Part shown: positions 9,363 through 20,639 of the stretch, piece after piece | How positions within the stretch are numbered: the first letter of the stretch is position 1 | Layout of the letters: every line of letters starts with the position of its first letter | Assembly (NCBI GenBank): GCA_038049695.1 | Contig: CP142456.1 | Span: forward strand, 43,814,001 to 43,878,000 | Length of the DNA stretch: 64,000 nucleotides | Direction: 5' to 3' | From: Cinnamomum chago | Taxonomy: Eukaryota > Streptophyta > Magnoliopsida > Laurales > Lauraceae | Position numbers and translations under genes: made by a program | The notes under the pieces: model-generated | Database searches by the model: none | What the model was told of the DNA's origin: nothing | The model's input: only the letters and a program-made list of their open reading frames with translations

Positions 9363-11336
9363 TTAATTATTCTCTTCGGTTTTGATAGAGGGTTTGTTTT
9401 CTTCCGGTGATTGCTGAGGAGCCTTGCCTTTGTCTTTCTGTAGATTTTCGGCAAAGGGTGTTGTTTCTTCCTCCCTTTCTTCTTTTTCATCTTTGTACAT
9501 CTGAGCATCTACGAAATAGACTTCTTTGCCTTTGAAGGGCTTTTTGTCTGCAAAAACTCGATGTATCAAGCCGTCATTGCCAACGAACTTGATGCACTGA
9601 TGTAAAGTCGAAGGGACAACACCATTCTCGTGTATCCAGGGGCGTCCGAGAAGGATGTTGTAGCATGAAGGGGTCTTTATTGCATAGACAGTGACCTCAG
9701 AGATAAGATCACCGATTTGCAACTTGAACCTGATTTTGCCGATCGGCCTTTGAGCGCTGCCATCATATCCAAAGATGGACACAGACGTGTGGCTCGGCTT
9801 GCTAGGCGGAATGCCCAGTTCTTCGAGTGCCGAAGTGGAGATGAGGTTGAGTGCAGAACCTGGATCAATCTGGATTCTACGTACTGGCACCTCTTTGATG
9901 TACCCGGTGAAGTACAGGGATCGGTTGTGCTTTGTCTCGCCTAGCAGGAGGTCTTCCTTGGTGAAGGCGATGGTTGCACTTGCTGCTTTTTGAACCGAGA
10001 GGCATTCGATGCAGGATCCCTCAGTTTTCTTCTTTTCTCCTTTTGAGGGAGTTTTTGATTTTTTGACCCTATAGTCCATTTCAATTTGTAGGACTTGTGG
10101 GGCATGTTTGTCGACATCCGCATCCAGTATTTGTAGTTCTGAAATGAGACTATCACGAGTCTGTGGTGACATTCGTAATAAGTCTAGGATGTGCAGACGT
10201 GCAGGTATGTGTTTGAAGTGCTGAATCAAGTCGTACTTGAAAGCCTCCTTGGGGCCTGCATTTTCATTATTCTTGCCACTAGGGGCGTTTACAGCTTGTT
10301 TCCCCGAAGGATTTACATAAGAAGCAGAAGGTTGGTTGTAGTTTTTGTGGTAATCCCGGCCAGAAAGGGTACCTCTACCAACTTCAAGAGCTTCTGGAGA
10401 AGGGTCTTTGTTTGGAAGATCACCCTCGAGATCGAGGGGTTGTTCCTTCTCATTTACTGAAGATGTCTCTGTGTCAGCATTGCCATCTTCAGTAATTGTG
10501 TTGCATGGAGCATTTTCCGGGAGCAAGTCCTGAACAGCATCCAGCAACTTTCCTTCTTTATCGAATATTTTGTCGGTCCAGACATCACCGATGAGATCGG
10601 GCATTTGGGACCAATTGACCGGATTTTCTCTGAAGAAGATTTCACCGGCTGGAATTTCTTCAAGGTGATCAGTCGGAAGAGGTTTGAGTTCCGATGTCAC
10701 TGTTCCAGGAGACGAAGCCTGAGAAGGTGTGGTTCCGGAGGAATTATCATCCTGAGCTATTGCATTGCAAGTAACTTTGACGGAAGATGCCTCCAAGATG
10801 AACTGTTGGGGATTAGATTCGTCCTCAGATGTAAGAGGATCATCGATCCAACAGCTTTCTTCGTTTTCCGGGGTCACCGGAGGAGATTCCTGTAGATTTT
10901 CAGGAACTTCCGGTGCTGGGTTGTGACGAAGCTGATTGATGCGACCTTGTTCTTGCTCTATAGCAAGGTGCTGCAAGATCCTTGCGTATTCATCGAGATC
11001 AGGCACGGGAGCCAAATCTTCTTCTTCGTCTGCTCCTTGTGGTTCAACATGGCTGGGTTCCACTGGAGTGTTTTCTTGAATAGCCTCTTGGTCTTCATCA
11101 TCATCAGACCAGGATCGCTGCGGCTGTAGTGGGTTATACCAGATTACTGGCATAAGATGAGATTCAAGGATCCATTCCTCGTCGGAGAGATATTCTCCTG
11201 TTTCGAGGGATTCCTCCCACTCATCGATGTCGCTAGCGGTGTCACTGGACTCGTATCCATCCATGGGGAATCCGACCACCGAGTTGTAAGAGTATGATGC
11301 CCCTTGCATAGTTTCTTCTTTGAGGTGTGGTGGCAT
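9363..11336 (-). CDS. Tat element acidic spacer and aspartic protease
   Basis: A 657-codon open stretch. The first 450 residues are low-complexity and rich in E, D, P and S, with no domain I recognise. The aspartic protease is in the last third: 'RRIQIDPGSALNLIS' near residue 487 carries the D-x-G-[SA] active site, and 'YNILLGRPWIHE' near 560 is the usual second protease motif with hydrophobic-hydrophobic-G-R. The tail is charged. The enzyme would cleave the Gag-Pol polyprotein inside the particle. Confidence 0.85.
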   Translation of the reverse strand: MPPHLKEETMQGASYSYNSVVGFPMDGYESSDTASDIDEWEESLETGEYLSDEEWILESHLMPVIWYNPLQPQRSWSDDDEDQEAIQENTPVEPSHVEPQGADEEEDLAPVPDLDEYARILQHLAIEQEQGRINQLRHNPAPEVPENLQESPPVTPENEESCWIDDPLTSEDESNPQQFILEASSVKVTCNAIAQDDNSSGTTPSQASSPGTVTSELKPLPTDHLEEIPAGEIFFRENPVNWSQMPDLIGDVWTDKIFDKEGKLLDAVQDLLPENAPCNTITEDGNADTETSSVNEKEQPLDLEGDLPNKDPSPEALEVGRGTLSGRDYHKNYNQPSASYVNPSGKQAVNAPSGKNNENAGPKEAFKYDLIQHFKHIPARLHILDLLRMSPQTRDSLISELQILDADVDKHAPQVLQIEMDYRVKKSKTPSKGEKKKTEGSCIECLSVQKAASATIAFTKEDLLLGETKHNRSLYFTGYIKEVPVRRIQIDPGSALNLISTSALEELGIPPSKPSHTSVSIFGYDGSAQRPIGKIRFKLQIGDLISEVTVYAIKTPSCYNILLGRPWIHENGVVPSTLHQCIKFVGNDGLIHRVFADKKPFKGKEVYFVDAQMYKDEKEEREEETTPFAENLQKDKGKAPQQSPEENKPSIKTEENN

Positions 11337-11444
11337 GAAATCACCAAGAGTGAATTTTCTTGCCGCCTTTGAAGTCTTTGGAGAGGACTCTTCTGTTGTC
11401 CCCAGTGAAGCGGTAGAGGAGGTTTCTGCCTTTTCAGCGACTTC

Positions 11445-13051
11445 TTACTTTTTCGGAGCTTTCTCCTGCTGTTTGAGTTTGCGGAGTTGTCTCCTGGCTT
11501 GCCTTCGCTGTTGAGCGGTTGGCTTTGTTTTGACGACCTCCCAATTTTCATCTTCTAGGATATCGGGGTGTACCCATATGGGCTGTCCGTCTGATGTTGG
11601 ATATGGAACCAACTCTTGGGACGTTTGGGTCATCTTTATCACCTTGAAGGAAGTAGTAATCTTCTCTTTTGGTGATTTTTGTTTTTGTCCACACGACACC
11701 ATGTTGACGGAGGAAGACCCATAGTTTTTGTCGAAGGTAATGACTCCGTTTTTCCACATCTCATTTATCTTTTCTCTCACAACAAAGCATTGACTGAGAG
11801 GATGCGAGACCATCTGATGGTATGGACAGTACCGAGGATCGTTGGTTTTGCCAACATCTCCTGGTCTTTTGGGGTCAGGCAATGTAAGTTTGCCGTTTGC
11901 GAGAAGTGCCCCAAAGATTTCTTCAACATCTTCATCGAACGGGTATTTCTTCTCTACTCGTTCTTTGAAGGCATCAGAGAGTTCAGGCTTTTTACCTGCA
12001 GCTTTGTTTTCAGCTTTCTTTGGCTGCTGAGGAGCTGACTTGGTTTGCACATTGAGAACCTCCTTTTTCTTTGGTTTTGAGGTTGCAATGGCAGTCGGCT
12101 CTTTCTTTGATGATTTCTGACTGTTGAGGTCTTTGATCACCGTTTCAGCTTCCATAGCTGCTTCCAGGAGTTCTCCCAGGTTCTTTGATTTGTTGCCGAT
12201 GATCATGGAGCGGATTCTTGCTCTCATGTTGTTTCGGCAGATGTCGACTAGTGACGCTTGTGGCAGTACATCGGAGCATTTGTATGCCATTGCCTTCCAC
12301 TTGTGAATGAAGTCATATGTTGACTCATTCTCTCCCTGTTTTAGGCTGCAAAGCTGAGCCATAGTAACAGGATGATCCTCACCTTTGAAGTGGGTTAGGA
12401 AGCGTGTCTCCAGCATGGCCCAATTTTGAATGGAGTCCTCCGGCAGAGTGGAGTACCAATCAAAGGTCGTACCTTTTAGGGTACTTGCAAAGAGGCGGAT
12501 TTTGAGGGCATCTTGATCCGTAATAGCTCCCGTCAGGATCTTGAAATGGATGACGTGTTGTCTGGCTGAACCTTTCCCCGTATATGTTTGGAGAGTAGGT
12601 TGCTTGAATTTTGTAGGGAACGGGACCGAGTCCATCCACAAGGGATATGGTGGCTTGATCCCATGCTCCTTTAGTGTATCCTCTTCTTTTGCTTTGGCGA
12701 GGATATCGTCAACGTCCTTTTTGGTAAGGGCGCGTGACTCACTGTTTTTCGCATTTTCCTCGTCGCCTTGATGGCTCGGAGGAGCTTCATTGTTTGGCGG
12801 ACGTTGGATAGTGAGAAGGAGGTTTTCCATTAGGGCCTCTATTCTCTGCTGTCCTTGTTCCAGCTGCTGGATGCGTGCAGCTACGTCATCATGTGGCGGA
12901 GGTTGCTCAGCATTTGTGACCAGGACGTTCATTCCTCGAGAGTTGAATGAAGATATTGTCTTGGTGACTGAGCTAGAGCTCATTCTTTTAGATGAAGAGC
13001 TCGAAGAGTGGTCACTCCGATGTCCTTGGCTTGAAGGAGCGGGAGAGTTTT
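11445..13051 (-). CDS. gag: Tat element gag core (capsid-like region)
   Basis: The open stretch encodes a Retrotrans_gag-type capsid region: 'FKILTGAITDQDALKIRLFASTL', 'FDWYSTLPEDSIQNWAMLETRFLTHF' and 'LKQGENESTYDFIHKWKAMA' follow the usual order of the family. A basic, lysine-rich tail with a second folded segment ('YCPYHQMVSHPLSQCFVVREKINEMW') follows, a zinc-ribbon-like motif common in Tat gags. The upstream side ends at a solo LTR inserted at 13052; the few codons open beyond that point belong to the LTR and not to gag. Confidence 0.88.
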
Positions 13052-14452
13052 TGTCGCGACCCCGGACCGGGCCCGCAGGACTAATCCGGGATCGGGACAC
13101 TAATGTGTCATGAACCAACAACATATACATTTTTTTTTTAATTTCCCACAGGTGTCCGCGGTGAGGATATCACAACCTTGCATGAACATTTCTTTTTAGT
13201 GCGGAAGCGTGTAGCAAATCAAATAGTAGACTATCTCTAATCATGCAAACATTAATTATTAAATATCAAAACTGGATCAGAATGAGCAATGATCTATAGC
13301 ATGTTTCCCAAAGGTTGTTAAAGTTATACAAAATATCATTTAGTTACATTCCCCAAAATTAGAGGCCAACAAAGGCCAATACTACAAAAGAATAACCCAA
13401 AAGAATGGTTAACAAGTCCTCCCCAAAATGTTACGCCTCTTGGCAACCCGATGTCTACATGACATCGTCAGCACGCCACTCAACTAAAGGCTGCAGCTCA
13501 CCTACCGCCTCCTCCGGCTCCTCCTCAAGGAAACCGGCAACGGGACCTGAGTACCAAAGCAAAGGATCAGACACGACGGTCTGGCAAGAGAAAGCAAGGA
13601 TACAACAATATCTAATACAAGAAAATCTCTGGCAAAGCGTATAAATCTGAGTTAAGCAAGAACTCTCATAAAATAGGTAAATCATTTGCGATGAACAAGT
13701 AAACAATATAAAACATATCAGGTATCCAAGGATTCGGGAACTAACAAGGTGGCAATCACATAAAGCTAAGTCCTCTGTCACTAAAGTGACAACAGTATCA
13801 CGGGACGTTGATCTCTGTCACACAAGGTGAGGAGAAACAACGTATACATATATACAATATAATTATACGGGAACGGGACCACGGTAGCGAACCGGGTATC
13901 GGGACGGGACCACGGTATTAGACCGGGTATCGGGATCCAAACTGCAGCTGGCGGGACGGGAGAGGGATTTCCAAGTCAGTGGATCAGACCGACAAGGTAT
14001 CCAAGCTTAGTGATGCCGACACATAGGATAAAACTCATCGAGGCATATCAAGTATTCAAGTACAGTAAATAAACGGTAAAACGGGGGTGCTCAAGGGCAC
14101 ACTGACTTTCCATATCGGGCAATACATTTCGGGGCAACTCACTGTTACTATTGTAGCTCCAAAGCTTTCGAGAAAACAAGTCATGCGATGAAATTCCTGG
14201 GAATGAGGTGAAACAATACACTATAATGAAATTCGGGTAAAATATCAATTTAGAAATCCAATTAAGTGAATAGGGGTCCCGTATGTCTATTATAGCCCTT
14301 ACTTGGTACTCCTTGAGTTTTGAGACATTCCGGGCTCCTTATGCACTCCTACGATTTTTCCAAAATTTCGAATGACATATTTGTGATATGGTTTCTTTCT
14401 CGGATGGCATCAAGCAATGCCTAATGAATCCCCTTCGATTGACAAAGGTCAA

Positions 14453-14484
14453 CGCTCGAACGAACCGGAGAGTTCGTTCGAGCG
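14453..14484. repeat. Perfect 13-bp inverted repeat in solo LTR A
   Basis: CGCTCGAACGAAC (14453-14465) and GTTCGTTCGAGCG (14472-14484) are exact reverse complements around a 6-base loop, cggaga. The arm is a variant of the CGCTCGAGCG palindrome that is repeated in LTRs C and B. The sequence could form a stable hairpin in RNA or single-stranded DNA. Confidence 0.9.
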
Positions 14485-14514
14485 GGGAGCTTTTCGAAAT
14501 CTGGGAAATTTCGG

Positions 14515-14830
14515 TTACCTGGCGGTTATCTGGCGGTTAGCCGCCGATGCATTCGGCGGTTAGCCGCTGGGTAACCGTGGAGCTGACCGAATTTCAGGTG
14601 AGAATTCTGATGCTCTCGGGAAAAGGAACCGTGATTGTGCGGTTGGCTGGCGGTTAGCCGCCGATGGGTTCGGCGGTTAGCCGCTGGCTAACCGTGAGGC
14701 TGACCGCGTTTTCAGGTGGAAAATGATGCTCTCTGGAAAATTCACCGCGGTGCGCGGTTATCTGGCGGTTAGCCGCCGATGCATTCGGCGGTTAGCCGCT
14801 GGCTAACCGTGAGCTGACCGCCAGTTACGA
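14515..14830. repeat. GGCGGTTAGCCGCC-type palindrome array in solo LTR A
   Basis: Three blocks of about 120 bp each contain 'tggcggttagccgccgat', then 'ttcggcggttagccgctgg' and 'ctaaccgtg'. Each 14-bp core is almost self-complementary, and blocks are separated by less conserved DNA. The same motif type appears in the LTRs of elements E and G. Confidence 0.9.
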
Positions 14831-16184
14831 AAATGCTCACTGAGTTCAGTTTTGAGTCATTTTCCTCCTCAAAACCATCTTCCTCACATCCACAAGGTCC
14901 TTACAATAACATTGAGCTAATAGTTCCTCCAATGCATCTCTTTATACTTCTCCAAATCCTCATTAAGAGTTCTCTCCATCACTTCTTCCATGTCAAGTCC
15001 AATGCAAATAAAAGAGAAGTAAACCATTTCACAAACATTCATCTAAGCTATCACAAGAACAATAAATGCTCTACCAACATGTTTATAAAACATTGAATGA
15101 AACTATCAAGATACATTATGAGCATTTATTTCAAACAAACCTCATTAAATGAAAGTATGGAAAATCCATAAAGACTACACCAAATCATTTCAAAATTAAA
15201 AACATCCAAACATTCACTTGCCCCTATTCCAAGCTAGTTGAAAACAAGCCTTTTATCACCTCTATTGCTCAAAGCCAAGCTACGCATCAAAAATCCCAAA
15301 ACAACCCTAAAATGGGTTACACAAGGAATGACAATGAACAAACCAACAATAATGCAAATGTAGCTTCTCAAAGGCTAGAGGAACACTAATCTAGGAGATG
15401 GGAATGATCACTTACCTTGAAGGTCCTCTAATGGCAATAGCAAACTCAATGAAGGTCTTGGAATGGAGAGTTCTCCTCACAAATGGTACCAATGGAAAGC
15501 TTGAGAGATGAGGGAGTGATTGGTGACTTCCATTGCTTGGTTGATGAGCTCTAGGTATGGCTTGGAGATGAAGAAGCAAGAAGAAGAAAAGAAGAGTCAC
15601 AAGAAACCCTAGGTTCAGTTGTGCTGGAGCAATGGAGAGTGAATGAGAAAGAAGAGATGGGTTCTCTTTTGTTAACAAAGGGAGCTTGGGTCCCACAACT
15701 TAAGGAACTAAATTAGCTGAATCATCTACTTCGGGACCTCGGATGGGTTCGACGAAGAAGGAAGAAATGATTGTCGAAATATCTAGTTTCCAAAAAGTGT
15801 ATGTTTCGCGGTTTACGAGAATATCAAGTTTTGGGTACAGATTTGGTGTGCAATGACTGTTTTGCCCTCCGGGCTATGAAAATCGGGTTTCGGGGCCTCG
15901 AATGGACACGGGATCAACATGAAAGTTGTAAGAATCCACAAGATGAATGCAACGGGCCAAAAACACAATTCACAACCAATCGGGAAAATCTCGCAAGAAA
16001 ACGCAAAGCCGAAAAGGGAAACCCCCAAAGGGCCCCACAAGCTACCAATCACTCTAAAAAGCCCAAAACTAGAAACAAGGTTATTCCAAACCCAACTAGA
16101 TCAAAAACACTAATCAAGCTTAGCACTAACACGCAACTTAATTAGCACTAATCGGGTTCACTCGGGTCGGGGTCTTACAGTTTT

Positions 16185-17172
16185 CTTTATGTCTTCGTGT
16201 CCGGGAGACGCTGCGAGTCACCGGACGCCTGACATGGATTTTTGTTGCTGACTTCTGACGTCTTCTGGTCTTGCCAACCATATGGACAGCAACAACTTGG
16301 TCGGGTCTTTCTTTTTCGACCCATTTTTGGGAGACCTGAAGTGCAGAGTCCTGGGTTCTTTGCTTCTCTAGTCTCTTTTGTCGATATGCCGCACGGCGGC
16401 GCATACGACGAGCGATTTGAGCTTCGGTTAGCTCCGGCTGTGCTCTGGCAATGAAGGACGTAGTCCCTGGTGCGCAGCAGCTGAGCTTGTCTTCTTTGAA
16501 GACTGGCAGTGACAGGATCTGGACGCGGTCCTTTGCCTGTCGCAGCGAAGCTTTGAATTTGGCGAGTTCGGCTCCTGTTGAGAGGAAGGGTCGACTCGCA
16601 GGTGTGCAGGCCTTGGCAGGTTCTTGCGGAGGCCTTACGATGCACGATTTGATTTTGGGCTTGTATGAGCAAGCCGGCTCGTGCTGAGTTGGTTTTGTTT
16701 GGCGGAGGGTAGGTTTCTCCTCTTTCATGTATGCGAGAGGGTAGAACCGGTTCTCCTTGAGCGGGGCCAGGTAGGCTGGCTTTGCTGATGTTTGTGACCT
16801 TCGCTGTTTGGGTGAAGGCCTTGGAGACCAAGTCTTTGAGCGGACCTGGTTTCTTGTAGGTTAAGGTTTTGCAGGAGCGCTACGGGCCTCAGGCTTCTTG
16901 ATGATCACCCTTGGTATCACTGTAGTGATACGTTGAGGGGCGGTTCTCTGCTTCTTGGCAGGTGCGGTTTCTTCTGCGGGTAGTGGGAATGGTCCCAATG
17001 ACCCGAAGACAATGGTCCGGGGAGTAGAGTTTGACCCGGTGTCTTCTGAGTTGCCGAGGGAAATGACGCTTCGGCAGCTGGCAGGGCGCTTGTAAGTGCG
17101 CTTGGTTTGTTTGTCTTGGAGCATGAGCTGGTACTTGTTCTCATCAAAGGTGATGGTTAATGAAGTTGCCAT
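16185..17172 (-). CDS. gag: Tat element gag, upstream (N-terminal) part
   Basis: On the minus strand the gag begins with an ATG at 17172, 'MATSLTITFDENKYQLMLQD', the first coding sequence after the leader. The following DNA to the solo LTR at 16179 codes for basic, proline-rich and R/K/Q-rich protein without a domain I recognise. The position, directly downstream of the leader and upstream of the capsid region, makes it the gag N-terminus. This part shows more reading-frame decay than the core. Confidence 0.65.
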
Positions 17173-18898
17173 TGTTAGGTTTTAGAAAACTTCTGAAACA
17201 AGACCATATCCATTAGTAATCACAAGAATATGGTGATCATAAATGGAAAATACTATGGTTTCGCCTCTTCAAGTCGCCCGAGGGGACATGGCCCAGCCCA
17301 AGCAACATGAGGAAGGCAGAAAAGCCATAGAGGGCACAATTGTTCTAAACGCAGGTAGGGTCAGCTCAGAATGAGCGTCCCAGTGACTGCTAGAAGCAAT
17401 TGTGAACCTTAATTCAAATTACCGAGAAGCAAAGCTCACTCAAGGTAAAATGATATAAGGTTGAGATACAAATGTGTCGGTTGCGAATACAGTAGACCCG
17501 AAAGGGCGTACTAGCACCGCTAGGCACAAATGTTGCAAATCGCATCCTTGGAAAGGACACGAGATGGGATTTTTGAAAGGTCAAGATTGGATTCATAGGA
17601 GAGAGCAAATGGTATTCCAATCCGAAAATGAGCTCAACATTTCTGCGAGCTCGAAAGTCTGAAAAGGAAGGAACCAGGATTTCTCAAATGTGAATCCAAA
17701 AGTGACGGAAGTTTTTTTTTTGAAAGTGTCAAGATTGGACTTTATAGAAGAGAGCAAATGGTATTCCAATCCGAAAATGAGTTCAACATTTCTGTGATCT
17801 CGAAGTTCGAAAAGGAAGGAACCAGGATTTCTCAAATATGAATCCAAAAATGACAGAAGTTTTTTTTTTGTTCTTTTTTTTTTTGAAGATTTTTTTTAAG
17901 AGTTCACATAGCTCTCCAATTCGATCTTATGAAACCTCAGTTGATAGATCAGCCCCCAGGTAAGGGTAGGTTTACTTAATGAACCCGTTTGGAGGACCCT
18001 TGCCTAGAACAGTCTAGCTGTCTCCACACTCTGGACAAGGCTTTTCTTAGATCCACTTTGGTCAAAGAACGCAATTGGTGCAACCTTAGTGGTTTTTTTT
18101 TTGAAAGATTTTTTTTTTTATGGATTCATAGAAGAGAGCGAATGGTGTTCCATTCCGAAAATGAGTTCAACATTTATGCGATCTCGAAGTCCGAAAAGGA
18201 AGAAGCCAAAGTTTCTCAACTTAAACCCAAAAGGGAGAAATCTGAATTTTTTTTTAAATCAGATTTTTTTGTGGATTCATAGAAGAGAGCGAATGGTGTT
18301 CCATTCCGAAAATGAGTTCAACATTTCTGCGATCTCGAAGTCCGAAAAGGAAGAAACCAAAGTTTCTCAACTTAAACCCAAAAGGGAGAAATCTGAATTT
18401 TTTTTTTAAATCATATTTTTTTTTTGTGGATTCATAGAAGAGAGCAAATGGTGTTACATTCCGAAAATGAGTTCAGCATTTCTGCGATCTCGAAGTCCGA
18501 AAAGGAAGAAACCAAAGTTTCTCAACTTAAACCCAAAAGGGAGAAATCTGAAGTTTTTTTTTTAAATCAGATTTTTTTTGTGGATTCATAGAAGAGAGCG
18601 AATGGTGTTCCATTCCGAAAATGAGTTCAACATTTCTGCGATCTCGAAGTCCGAAAAGGAAGAAACCAAAGTTTCTCAACTGTGAATCCAAAAGAGGGAA
18701 ATCTGAAATTTTTATAAATCAGATTTTGTTTCTTTTTGAGAATTTTTTTTTGAAACAAGAAAGACTGGAAATAAACTCAAAAGAAGAAATTTCCAAGAAT
18801 CCCATCTCATGTGTTTTTTTTTAGATGCAAGATCCAACATAGGCCACCAACTAAAATGGAGCCAAAGAATCCAAGCATTGTGTTCTCAAATGAACGGT
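17173..18898 (-). other. Tat element leader between primer site and gag
   Basis: No gene. The 1.7-kb leader consists mostly of a tandem array of roughly 150-bp units (17573-18720) and T-runs on the plus strand (A-runs in the element RNA). The rest (17173-17573) shows no pattern I can name. Long leaders are usual in Tat/Ogre elements and hold packaging and dimerisation signals in related retroelements; no such signal can be pinned here. Confidence 0.75.
17573..18720. repeat. Leader tandem repeat, about 150-155 bp, six recognisable copies
   Basis: Units begin 'ggattcatagaagagagcg' and contain 'ttccgaaaatgagttcaaca' and 'tctcgaagtccgaaaaggaa'. Starts are near 17589, 17737, 18122, 18273, 18428 and 18582. 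The last four are spaced 151, 155 and 154 bp and are nearly identical; the first two are diverged and separated by unrelated sequence (17880-18100). The T-runs between units vary in length. Confidence 0.9.
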
Positions 18899-18916
18899 GT
18901 CCCACCGGGTGTGCCA
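18899..18916 (-). promoter_or_regulatory. Putative tRNA primer binding site of the Tat element
   Basis: On the minus strand TGGCACACCCGGTGGGAC begins three bases after the LTR end (..CCATCA). It starts with TGG, as expected for pairing with a tRNA 3' CCA. It is not the Met-tRNA type used by the other elements in this window. I cannot name the tRNA with confidence. Confidence 0.65.
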
Positions 18917-19710
18917 ACTTGATGGACCGCGCCCCTCCGTTCCTCCTCCGCTGCCATCCGCCCCGGGTCTGTCGGGGTCCGGAAGGAAGGAGAGGGAAGA
19001 AAGAAAGGCGGGTATCAACATTTTTGTGGGTATGCTAGATTTTCTTTTCTACTTGGAATTTAGAGTAGTGATCCGGAGATTCACCTTCACAAGTAGAAAG
19101 GAAATCAAACTGTTTCCTAACTTTCCATTGCACACATATTTTAAAGAAAAGAGACAAGTTTGTTTTGAATGCCGTGAGAGGCGATTTTCTTTGTTTGCCG
19201 TGAAAGGCGATTTTGCCGTGAAAGGCGGTTTACAAATCTCATCAATAATGAAAAGACAAGAAATGTGAATTTTGTGTCTCTTTAAGAAAAAATAAAATAC
19301 AATAGAAAAGAAAGAAATGGAATCTAACTTCTCATGCGATTGTGGGGGACCCGTTCAGATCGACGGTCGCGAGTCATGTATGGACTCCGCCATCGTCCTT
19401 CAGATGAGAACTTTGATGCTTGATTTCTTGGCTTGTCTCCAACCTCAGATTTTTAGAGGATAAGGACCAAGATAAGGTCCTATATCCGGTAAAAAGCTGA
19501 GTTGACGGACTGAAAAGCCACATCTAGCCATGTTTGATAGAAGGAGAGGTGGCCTTGGGAGGGTGGCCCCCCAATGGGCTTTGATCACCTTGTAGTGTTG
19601 GTTGCTGCAGAGTTTTCTTGAAGGAGCAGAGTTGTAGAGAATTCTCCGAGGATTTTTGAATGATTTTCTGGCGATTTTTCTCTGGCTCTCTTTCCCTTGG
19701 AATGACCCTC

Positions 19711-19719
19711 CTATTTATA
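19711..19719 (-). promoter_or_regulatory. TATA box of the Tat element LTR
   Basis: On the minus strand the sequence reads GGCCTATAAATAGGAGGG. It lies about 2.4 kb into the LTR, which leaves roughly 0.75 kb for R plus U5. It is the only good TATA motif I see on this strand of the LTR. Confidence 0.7.
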
Positions 19720-20639
19720 GGCCTTTGGTAGCCATTTAGGAGAGTTTATGAGCATTTATGGTATTAATGCTCATGATGGGAGGAGTTACAAGTTTTTATT
19801 TACTTGTTTTGTAACTCCTTTTTCCTTGAATTTGATTGGCCGATGGAGAGTGATGGGCATTTAATCGCCTTTAATCTCCATGATGATGGGAGTTTCATGA
19901 TTTTAATGTCATGATTACTTGGACTTGTAACTCCCATTTGCTTGCTTCTGATTGGGCCGTTCAAAATAATGAGTTAATGACCGCACTAACTTGCCATAAA
20001 CGGGTCATTTAACTTCATTAATTGATTGCCTGGGCGCTTGAAGAGTCGCGGGCCATGCCGCATCCTTTGGGATTCTTCTTGCGATGATCACCAATGGACC
20101 CACATACCATTTGATGTTGGATGGTGATCCAATTTCAGACATTGGTTGATGTCAGCGGGCTAGCAACATCTGTCCAGTCGATTTCGCGATCGGGCGGGCA
20201 GAAAGTGTGCTTTCTTGGTTAGCCGTTTGACGATCTTGAGGCGTCCGATGATGATCTAATGATTCCAGTGATGGATCCGTGATGTTGATGAAGATCGACG
20301 GATATCATGCACAAAAAATCAGATTTTGGAAAAATCACAGGGGCCAATCAATTCGAAACGCGAAAAGTACCCGAAAAATGGGGTTTTTGGGCGAGGTCCG
20401 GCGGCCCGGACCTCCATGGTCGCCGGCGACCATGGGGTTTGTGCCCCATGGTCAGCCGTCTTCCCGTCGCCTTTTCTTCGCCGTTTTTCGTCCATTTTCG
20501 CTTCTGTTTTCTCCTGCATTTTTCTCGGACTTTCCTCTCATTTATTGGCTGGATTTCCCTCAAGAAAACCTGACGAGAAGCCATGCAAATCGGATATCAA
20601 AGTTTCCCATTTTCTGAAAAGCCGAAGACTTTGCTGTGG

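Larger units (their letters stand above)
13052..16179 (-). mobile_element. Solo LTR A, Tekay-like gypsy family, inserted in Tat gag
   Basis: The insertion is flanked by a 5-bp duplication, gtttt (13047-13051 and 16180-16184). Its ends read TGTCGCGACC and ..GGGGTCTTACA, the same ends as the LTRs of element E read in reverse. It is 3128 bp long, close to E's 3166-bp LTR, and holds no internal domain, so it is a solo LTR left by recombination between two LTRs. It contains a strong hairpin (14453-14484) and a palindrome array (14515-14830). Short frames within it have no family match. Confidence 0.93.
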
